Origin: Candidatus Delongbacteria bacterium
GTDB lineage: Bacteria > CAIWAD01 > BS150m-G50
Reading direction: 5' to 3'
Length of the DNA stretch: 5,131 nt
Assembly (NCBI GenBank): GCA_016784425.1
Contig: JADHUQ010000160.1
Span: forward strand, 1 to 5,131
The notes beneath the pieces were generated by a model. That model searched no databases. It was not told where the DNA came from and saw only the letters and a list, made by a program, of their open reading frames with translations. Below, piece by piece: positions 1-5,131 of this stretch. The first letter of the stretch is position 1. Each line of letters starts with the position of its first letter. The position numbers were made by a program, and so were the translations under genes.

Positions 1-3000
1 CTCCTTCCTTGGAGGGGGCTGCAGCAGGGCTTGTCTTTGCCTGGCGGCTGAAAAGGTTGTAAATGACCGGAATCAGCAGGAGTCCCAGCAGGGTCGAGCT
101 GATCAAACCACCGATACTGACAATACCCATCGGTTGCCGGATCTCGCGACCGGCGGCACCCAGTCCCATCGCCAGCGGCAGCATACCCAGCACAATTGCC
201 ACAGTGGCCATAATGATCGCCTTCAGTTTGGTAGGACAAGCTTCCAGCAGGGCTTCACGCAACGCCATCCCCCGACGGCGCAGGATATTGGTATAGTCCA
301 GCAGTAGAATTCCATTGTTGACCACCAATCCCACCAGCATGATGATGGCCATCATGGAGATGGTGTTGAAAGTTTTTCCGGTAAGGAACATGGCAACCAG
401 CACCCCGACCAGGGCCAGCGGAACCGTACCCAGGATCAGCAGTGGCTGGAAGAAACTCTCCAGGATGGCGGCCAGCAACATATAGGTCAGTACAATCGCA
501 ATCAGCAGGGTCTGCGACATATCGCGGGTTGTCTCCTGCATCATCTGAGCGGCGCCACCCCAATCGGCACGATACCCCTCCGGTAGCCCCAGTGCTTTCA
601 CAACCCGATCAATTTCAACAACCAGATCGCCCAGTACATAACCAGGTGCAATATCCGATTTAAACTCGATTGCCCTGAATTTATCCTCACGGGTGATCTT
701 GCTGAAGCCGGCTCCAAACCGGATGTCGCACAGCTGGGCCAGCCGGTAGTTGCCGTCTGGTGCAACCACGGTGAGATTACCAATCTCTTCCGGTGTGTCA
801 CAGGCATCATCTGCCAGCATGACCCGGATGTCGTATTCACGACCGGCATCACGATAACGGGTGGCTACAAAACCTTCGACACTGCTGCGCAGGACCATGG
901 CCAGGTCGTAAACGGTGAGACCGGCATGGGACAACTGTATACGATTCGGCACCAATTCGATTTCCGGTTTTCCCGCCCGCGAGTTGGTACGCAGATTCAC
1001 CAGCCCTTCAACCTGGTCCAGATCGGTGAGCAGCAGTGCGGCAAAATTCTCCAATCGATCCAGCTCCTGACCCTGCAGCGAGAAGGTGATCGCCGCATCC
1101 TCCGGTCCCCCCGCAGAGGCGCTACCTGAAACTCGTATAACAGCATTGGGTACGGTCGCAACATCAGCCATCAGGCGGTTGGCAAACTGAACCGGTGTGA
1201 TATCACGCTCGGTGGCATCAACCAGCTTCACCTGCATACGCGCCAGATTTGTGCCTACATCCAGTGAACCGATATTGCCCAGGCGGGTCAACACATGAGT
1301 GATTTCCGGATGGTGGGTGATCCTGGATTCAATTGTCTGCAGCAGTTGTGCTGTTTCATCCAGATTGTAGCCTTCCGGCAGTTCGACCTCAATGGTGACA
1401 ATCCCCTCATCCATGGAGGGCATGAACTCAAACCCGACCTTACCACCCAACGGCAGAGAGCCGAAAAACAGCACCATAGTCAGTAGAATCAGCAGGATTC
1501 CGTATAGTTTGCGCGAAAGCAGAAACTGCAGAATGCGTCGGTAGAGTCGTTCCCAGCTCTTGAACCAGCCTTCAAGGATGGCACCGAGGCGATGCTTTTT
1601 GTTATCATGATCCGGTAGAATCAGTGAGGCGAGCATCGGCGTCAGGGTGAAGGAGATCAACAGCGAGAAGAGGGTCGCATAAGTGACGGTCAGCGCGAAT
1701 TCCTTGAAAAAACGACCAACCATCCCGGCCATGGCGGCGATTGGCAGAAACACCACCAGGTTAGTGGAGGCGGAGGCGATCACTGCCACCGCAATCTCAT
1801 TGGTTCCCTGGGCGGCGGAAAGCTTGCGGTTGTGCCCCATCTCCTTGTGCCGGAATATGTTCTCCAGCACCACGACTGAATTGGCCACCAGAATTCCGAC
1901 GGAGGTGGACAGCCCCATCAAAGTCATGATGTTGAGGGTAAACCCGGAAACGCGCACCAGCAGCAGGGTGGAAATCAGGGACATCGGCATCGCCAGTCCC
2001 ACGATCAGCGTCGAGCGCAGGTCATGCAGAAAGAAAAGCAACACCAGTCCGGTGAAAAGCACTCCGAGCCAGACATTGCTCATGGTGTCGTTGACAGTGC
2101 TGACCACGAAAACTGAATTGTCGTGAATAATATCGAGCTGGCAGCCACCCGGCAGCTCACTGTTCACCTCAGGAAGAATCTCGCGTATACCGTCCGCCAG
2201 ATTGACTGTATTCCCATCAGCGCTCTTAACAACAGACAGCAGGATAGCCCCTTCGGTACGCTTCTTCTGGCGGTTGTCAAAATAGGTGGTGCGTTCACGG
2301 ACATCGGCGTGACTGTCACTGATGGAGGCAATCTGCCCCAGTCTTTTCGGTCCGGTAGCGGTAGGTATCTCGAGATTGCGTAACACCTCCAGATCAGAGT
2401 ATTCCCCATTCAACCTCACCGCCAGCTCCTGGTTGTCGATCTGAAACTGTCCACCCGGCATATTCAGATTCTGGGCAGCGATGATACCGGCCAGTTGTTG
2501 CAGTGAGATGGAGTTGCGAAAAAGTACCCGGTTTTCAAGGGAAACCTGTATCTCACGCACTTCACCGCCAACAACATCCACACGGGCCGCCCCCTCGATC
2601 TGCGACAGGCGGTCAACCAGCAGGTTGTCTGCCAGATAGCGCAGTTCGGTCTGGGGGATTTCCCCGGTAAGCAGCAGGTCCATCACCGGGAAAGCGTTGA
2701 TATCAAACTTGGCCACCACCGGCAGTTCCGCATCGGCGGGCAGTTCATTCAGGACCTGGTTGGTCTTGTCTTTTACCTCCTGGTTGGCCAGATCAACACT
2801 TTTACCCAGTTCAAACTCAATGATGACATAGGAAACAGCTTCCAGTGAGTAGGAGGTGATTTTTTTAACCCGGCTGATGGTGGCGATGGCGTCTTCCAAC
2901 GGCTTGGTTACCTGGGTTTCGATCTCCTGGGGGCCTGCACCGGGGTAAACAGTCATTACCGAGACATAGGGGATCTCAACCGCCGGCATACTGTTCAGGT

Positions 3001-3097
3001 TGAGTGTAAACCAGGATAAAGCACCAAAGATCAGGAAGACAATCAACAGCATTGAGATCATGATCGGACGCCGGATGGAAAGGTCGGAGAGCAGCAT
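1..3097 (-). CDS. RND-family inner-membrane efflux permease (AcrB/HAE1-like), C-terminus cut by window edge
   Basis: This is the pump subunit of a tripartite efflux system. It binds substrate in the periplasm or outer membrane leaflet and passes it through the adaptor to an outer-membrane channel. I translated 1032 codons without a stop. RND permeases are about 1020-1060 residues, so only the extreme C-terminus is missing. The layout is the usual duplicated one: TM1 at about residues 12-30, a large periplasmic loop, TM2-TM6 at about 337-490, TM7 at about 532-553, a second loop containing PSMDEG, then TM8-TM12 from about 856. Family landmarks include VVVLENIFRH in TM4, AAILESFFQPLLILGTVPLA in TM8-TM9 and VGLVVNNGILLLDY in TM10. 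The AcrB proton-relay positions are substituted: A405 N406 for Asp407/Asp408, N927 for Lys940, K957 for Arg971 and A964 for Thr978. The ATG directly follows the adaptor stop and has a strong AGGAGG. HAE1-type (drugs, detergents, lipophiles) fits better than the metal-exporting CusA type, but the substrate is unknown. Confidence 0.95.
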   Translation of the reverse strand, partial: MLLSDLSIRRPIMISMLLIVFLIFGALSWFTLNLNSMPAVEIPYVSVMTVYPGAGPQEIETQVTKPLEDAIATISRVKKITSYSLEAVSYVIIEFELGKSVDLANQEVKDKTNQVLNELPADAELPVVAKFDINAFPVMDLLLTGEIPQTELRYLADNLLVDRLSQIEGAARVDVVGGEVREIQVSLENRVLFRNSISLQQLAGIIAAQNLNMPGGQFQIDNQELAVRLNGEYSDLEVLRNLEIPTATGPKRLGQIASISDSHADVRERTTYFDNRQKKRTEGAILLSVVKSADGNTVNLADGIREILPEVNSELPGGCQLDIIHDNSVFVVSTVNDTMSNVWLGVLFTGLVLLFFLHDLRSTLIVGLAMPMSLISTLLLVRVSGFTLNIMTLMGLSTSVGILVANSVVVLENIFRHKEMGHNRKLSAAQGTNEIAVAVIASASTNLVVFLPIAAMAGMVGRFFKEFALTVTYATLFSLLISFTLTPMLASLILPDHDNKKHRLGAILEGWFKSWERLYRRILQFLLSRKLYGILLILLTMVLFFGSLPLGGKVGFEFMPSMDEGIVTIEVELPEGYNLDETAQLLQTIESRITHHPEITHVLTRLGNIGSLDVGTNLARMQVKLVDATERDITPVQFANRLMADVATVPNAVIRVSGSASAGGPEDAAITFSLQGQELDRLENFAALLLTDLDQVEGLVNLRTNSRAGKPEIELVPNRIQLSHAGLTVYDLAMVLRSSVEGFVATRYRDAGREYDIRVMLADDACDTPEEIGNLTVVAPDGNYRLAQLCDIRFGAGFSKITREDKFRAIEFKSDIAPGYVLGDLVVEIDRVVKALGLPEGYRADWGGAAQMMQETTRDMSQTLLIAIVLTYMLLAAILESFFQPLLILGTVPLALVGVLVAMFLTGKTFNTISMMAIIMLVGLVVNNGILLLDYTNILRRRGMALREALLEACPTKLKAIIMATVAIVLGMLPLAMGLGAAGREIRQPMGIVSIGGLISSTLLGLLLIPVIYNLFSRQAKTSPAAAPSKEG

Positions 3098-4141
3098 CTA
3101 ATCCTCCTCTGTCTCTAACCGTATAAGGGTACCATCCTCCAGCATCTGCTGTCCTGTAACAATCAGCTGCTCCCCTCCCTGCAGACCGCTGGTGATTTCG
3201 AGGTTCAACCCCTGACGCCGACCGGTGGTTACCGGATGCAAAAGGGCTTGATCACCCTCAGCCAGATAAACCGCCTGTCCGGCAGTGGGATCATTCACAA
3301 GTTGCGGAAAGGCTACTACCAGAGCGGCTGGATTGTGATAGGTGCGTATTTTTGCTTCTACCGTTATTCCCGGTTTTAGCAGATCAACCGGATTGGGGAA
3401 CAACAGGGTTGCACCGAAACCGCCATGATCACGATTTATCGCCTGGTCAAGTTGGACAATACTACCGTTGAAGGTCATCCCCTGCCAGCTGATCACGACC
3501 GGAGTGCCCACATTGACCTGTAAAAATTCCTCCTCACTCAACCAGACACGGGTACGCATGCTGTCGGTGCGTGCAACCGTGAACAGGTGATCTTCCGGCA
3601 CTACGTTGTCGGAAGGACGCACCAGCAGACTGGTAATACGACCACTGATGGGAGCCTCTCTTTCAACCGTGCGACGGGACAGGTTCCAGTTGGCCTCGGC
3701 CAGATCATACTGCAAACGCACATTGTCAAGTTCCTGACGGGAAACGCCCCCCTCACCAAAAAGGCTCTCCAGCCTTGCCAGCGCAGCGGCGGCATTCTCA
3801 TAAGCAACCCGGGACTGTTCATAATGTGCCTGGGGGTGCTCTGTGGGGAAAGTGACGATTACCTGATCTTTGACTACCGGATCACCCACACTGGCCAGAA
3901 CCCTGTCAACCGTGGCTCCGATATCGGCGAGGCGGTTGCTCTGCTCAATACCCTGCAGGGTTGTATTGAAGTGTATCCAGGTTGAGAAGGGGACCGGTTG
4001 CAGTGTTACCGTTTGTACCGGCAAACCCTGCTCCTGGTGAATCTGTTCAAGTCCTGGAGACTGTTCCGGTTTTTCGGTACACCCGCTCAGCCAGAACATC
4101 AGTAGCATCATCAGAGTAATTACACGCTTGGCATCTTTCAT
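3098..4141 (-). CDS. RND efflux membrane-fusion (periplasmic adaptor) lipoprotein
   Basis: This is the 347-residue AcrA/MexA-like adaptor that joins the permease to an outer-membrane channel. The N-terminus is a lipoprotein signal: a basic start (MKDAKR), a hydrophobic run and lipobox LSGC with Cys21 as the predicted lipidated residue. The domain order is typical: first lipoyl half at about 66-100, coiled-coil hairpin at about 102-160, second lipoyl half at about 161-192 (EAPISGRITSLLVRPSDNV), beta-barrel at about 195-268 and a membrane-proximal domain at about 272-343. The hairpin tip has R123, L127 and S134 with the same spacing as AcrA R128/L132/S139, the motif that contacts TolC. The residue after Cys21 is Thr, not the Asp that in E. 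coli keeps lipoproteins in the inner membrane. The ATG start is supported by AAGGAG six bases upstream. The gene begins 22 bp after the repressor stop, and its TAG directly abuts the permease ATG. Confidence 0.95.
   Translation of the reverse strand: MKDAKRVITLMMLLMFWLSGCTEKPEQSPGLEQIHQEQGLPVQTVTLQPVPFSTWIHFNTTLQGIEQSNRLADIGATVDRVLASVGDPVVKDQVIVTFPTEHPQAHYEQSRVAYENAAAALARLESLFGEGGVSRQELDNVRLQYDLAEANWNLSRRTVEREAPISGRITSLLVRPSDNVVPEDHLFTVARTDSMRTRVWLSEEEFLQVNVGTPVVISWQGMTFNGSIVQLDQAINRDHGGFGATLLFPNPVDLLKPGITVEAKIRTYHNPAALVVAFPQLVNDPTAGQAVYLAEGDQALLHPVTTGRRQGLNLEITSGLQGGEQLIVTGQQMLEDGTLIRLETEED
3103..3108 (-). promoter_or_regulatory. Strong Shine-Dalgarno of the permease gene, inside the end of the adaptor gene
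   Basis: The minus strand reads AGGAGG followed by five bases (ATTAG) and the permease ATG. The last three of those bases are the adaptor stop codon. A perfect anti-SD match with zero-base stop/start spacing suggests terminating ribosomes re-initiate directly, which would couple production of the two inner-membrane pump subunits. Confidence 0.85.
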
Positions 4142-4163
4142 GGGGCTCTCCTTGTATCTTCAG

Positions 4164-4787
4164 CTATTCGTTTTCATTTATGATACCGCGCAGCATTATC
4201 TCAACCAGAGCATTACCCTGATCGGCAAGCGATATTACCGGATGATTTGCTGTCCTTAGCCAGAGACCGGCGGTACCGTCAAACCAGGCGAACAGAGCCC
4301 GTGCTGCCAGTGCCGGTGTTACCTCAGGGTGCAGGGCGCCAGCCCTGGCACATTCCTGCAGCAGCTTTTCCAACAGATCGATTATCAACTGAATATGCTG
4401 ATGACGACGTAACGCCATCAACTCAATCTGTTCTTCGGCTGCACCGAAACTCAAGGCGAGATGCATGCCGCTCCGGTAGTCGCTGTCAGTCTCCAGGTTG
4501 AGCAGAGAGGCCTGTAACAGATGCCTCAGCTTCTGTACCGGTGGCAACTCCGACAGGTAGATGGCCTTGAGCTTCTCGCTGATACGGGCGGTACGCTGTT
4601 GCATCAGGTTGCGCAACAGATCCTGCTTATTGGTGAAATGCCAGTAGATAGCCCCGCGGGTTACCCCTGCTTCCCGGGCAATATCTTCCAGTCGGGATGC
4701 AGCAAATCCGCAACGGCTGAATACTTCTGCTGCCGCATCCAGCAGTTTGCGTCGGGTGGCATCAGCCTTTTCCGGTGTCTGTTTCAC
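4164..4787 (-). CDS. TetR/AcrR-family transcriptional repressor of the efflux operon
   Basis: This 207-residue protein has the usual TetR-family length and architecture. The N-terminal DNA-binding domain runs from about 10 to 57, with the helix-turn-helix at about 33-52 (LEDIAREAGVTRGAIYWHF) followed by the typical NKQDLL. The rest is a helical ligand-binding and dimerisation domain. The segment ALFAWFDGTAGLWL at about 165-178 resembles the C-terminal domain of the AcrR/TtgR/MexZ group of efflux repressors. The start is GTG: an in-frame TGA lies four codons upstream, and the next Met (62) is beyond the helix-turn-helix. The gene leads the operon and lies just downstream of a palindrome overlapping a candidate promoter. 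From this I infer that it represses itself and the pump genes and is released by a pump substrate. The family is clear; the ligand is not predictable from sequence. Confidence 0.95.
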   Translation of the reverse strand: MKQTPEKADATRRKLLDAAAEVFSRCGFAASRLEDIAREAGVTRGAIYWHFTNKQDLLRNLMQQRTARISEKLKAIYLSELPPVQKLRHLLQASLLNLETDSDYRSGMHLALSFGAAEEQIELMALRRHQHIQLIIDLLEKLLQECARAGALHPEVTPALAARALFAWFDGTAGLWLRTANHPVISLADQGNALVEIMLRGIINENE

Positions 4788-4794
4788 TATCCTG

Positions 4795-4798
4795 CCTC
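4795..4798 (-). promoter_or_regulatory. Shine-Dalgarno of the TetR gene supporting its GTG start
   Basis: GAGG lies seven bases before the GTG at 4787, which is good spacing. A second AGGA is only two bases away and is probably too close. This is weaker than the sites of the two downstream genes. Together with the GTG start it would keep repressor levels below those of the pump subunits. Confidence 0.6.
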
Positions 4799-4818
4799 AA
4801 TTCAGAAAGGAATCGTTA

Positions 4819-4847
4819 AACATACACCTGTGTATGTATCAGGCCAA
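4819..4847 (-). promoter_or_regulatory. Candidate sigma70-like promoter for the efflux operon
   Basis: On the minus strand TTGGCC (4847-4842) and TATGTT (4824-4819) are separated by exactly 17 bp, giving a plausible but imperfect -35/-10 pair. The palindromic operator falls in the spacer and -10. A better-looking TTGACT occurs further upstream (4874-4869) but has no convincing -10 at 16-18 bp. Transcription would start near 4812, leaving a leader of about 25 bases before the GTG. Confidence 0.45.
4820..4837. promoter_or_regulatory. Perfect palindrome, probable TetR operator
   Basis: ACATACACCTGTGTATGT is a perfect inverted repeat: 8-bp arms (4820-4827 and 4830-4837) around a 2-bp centre. The half-site ACATACA/TGTATGT resembles the half-sites of the E. 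coli AcrR operator, although the spacing differs. It lies 33 bp upstream of the repressor start codon and overlaps the candidate -10 element and spacer, where a bound dimer would block RNA polymerase. Binding by this particular repressor is inferred from position and symmetry. Confidence 0.75.
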
Positions 4848-4879
4848 CACTAATCATTTGAAAAGGAAAGTCAAGCAAT

Positions 4880-4966
4880 TGCCACGCCGTCCTACTGAGG
4901 GGGGCAATGACTCATTTTGTGTTCGAGATGGCATCAACAAAGAATAGCAGTATTTCGCTGGCGGCA
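4880..4966 (-). pseudogene. Possible degraded, internally deleted 5S rRNA remnant
   Basis: Read on the minus strand, this 87-base stretch follows the 5S rRNA layout. GATGCCATCTCGAAC (4935-4921) is nearly identical to the conserved 5S segment GATCCCATCTCGAAC, and it lies about 37 bases from the proposed 5' end, as in real 5S. AGTAGGACG (4896-4888) matches the segment just before the 3' terminal stem of many 5S rRNAs. The ends can pair: TGCCGC (4966-4961) with GTGGCA (4885-4880), five Watson-Crick pairs and one G-U. A functional 5S rRNA is about 115-120 bases. Roughly 30 bases of the middle and 3' region appear to be missing, and the usual sequence after CGAAC is poorly kept. No 23S end is visible upstream of it. 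Chance resemblance cannot be excluded without a covariance-model search. Confidence 0.35.
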
Positions 4967-5131
4967 GAACAGACAGGTTGTCAGAGCTGCAGAAATGGCG
5001 TTTTCCAGGAGTATTCAGAAACGCAATGTAGGGAAAGGCACTACAGGAAGGGGGCTACTTATCGCGGTCGCGCACACCGGACACCGACAGGCTTCAGGCT
5101 GTGTTGTGCTGAAGTTGGAACCGCTGTTTCC
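4967..5131. other. Right-edge stretch with no recognised gene
   Basis: I recognise no gene, RNA or terminator here. Two overlapping plus-strand frames remain open to the edge. One begins at ATG 4907 inside the 5S-like stretch (75 codons in the window, containing CQSC and several other Cys). The other begins at ATG 4995. Neither has a clear Shine-Dalgarno or a family match. The minus-strand frames entering from the right edge all stop within about 115 bases and look non-coding. A short inverted repeat, CTTCAG to CTGAAG (5092-5114), has 6-bp arms and an 11-base loop, too weak to call a terminator. Confidence 0.5.

Noticed and set aside
1683..2126. Plus-strand open frame of 147 codons inside the permease gene
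   Set aside because: It is antisense to a continuous, clearly recognisable RND permease frame and shows no domain-like features. The shorter open frames on both strands between 1 and 3097 are rejected for the same reason.
1..3097. Heavy-metal (CusA/CzcA) type permease
   Set aside because: The TM4 and TM10 motifs and overall sequence fit the HAE1/AcrB group better. No metal-binding features were seen in the adaptor, and the regulator is TetR/AcrR type, not a metal sensor.
3587..3985. Plus-strand open frame of 132 codons inside the adaptor gene
   Set aside because: It is antisense to the hairpin and lipoyl domain of the adaptor, which is unambiguous. No credible start context was seen.
4521..4853. 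Plus-strand open frames overlapping the TetR gene and promoter
   Set aside because: They are antisense shadows of the helix-turn-helix coding region and run through the operator. No recognisable product.
4869..4874. Minus-strand TTGACT as the operon -35 element
   Set aside because: It is a good hexamer, but at 16, 17 or 18 bp spacing the following hexamers (TAGTGT, AGTGTT, GTGTTG) are poor -10 elements. The TTGGCC/TATGTT pair overlapping the palindrome fits better.
5092..5114. Inverted repeat CTTCAG/CTGAAG as a terminator
   Set aside because: The stem is only 6 bp with an 11-base loop, has no T-run on either side, and no gene is seen to end there.

Overview
The window looks like chromosomal DNA of a Gram-negative proteobacterium, most likely gammaproteobacterial. 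It carries one compact operon, entirely on the minus strand, for a tripartite RND efflux pump. In transcription order the genes are a TetR/AcrR-type repressor (4787-4164, GTG start), a lipoprotein membrane-fusion (periplasmic adaptor) protein (4141-3098) and an RND inner-membrane permease (3097 to the left edge, stop codon not reached). The genes are 22 bp apart and then directly abutting, so they should be co-transcribed and partly co-translated. No outer-membrane channel is present. The adaptor keeps the R-L-S hairpin-tip motif that docks with TolC-type channels, so the partner is either beyond the left edge or a shared TolC elsewhere.

Upstream of the repressor, a perfect 8+2+8 bp palindrome (4820-4837) lies inside the only reasonable sigma70-like promoter I can see facing the operon. 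The simplest model is that the TetR protein represses the whole operon, including its own gene, and is released by a pump substrate. Here the repressor is the first gene of the operon, not divergent from it as in acrR-acrAB.

The most unusual protein feature is in the permease. It is otherwise an ordinary AcrB/HAE1-type protein of full length, but every residue aligned with the AcrB proton relay is changed: Asp407-Asp408 to Ala405-Asn406, Lys940 to Asn927, Arg971 to Lys957, Thr978 to Ala964. The reading frame is intact and the surrounding transmembrane motifs are conserved, so this looks like an alternative coupling subclass, not decay.

The right end (4788-5131) holds the control region, then a minus-strand stretch (4966-4880) that resembles a shortened, degraded 5S rRNA, then about 165 bp in which I recognise no gene. 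Two overlapping plus-strand frames stay open to the right edge, but neither is convincing.
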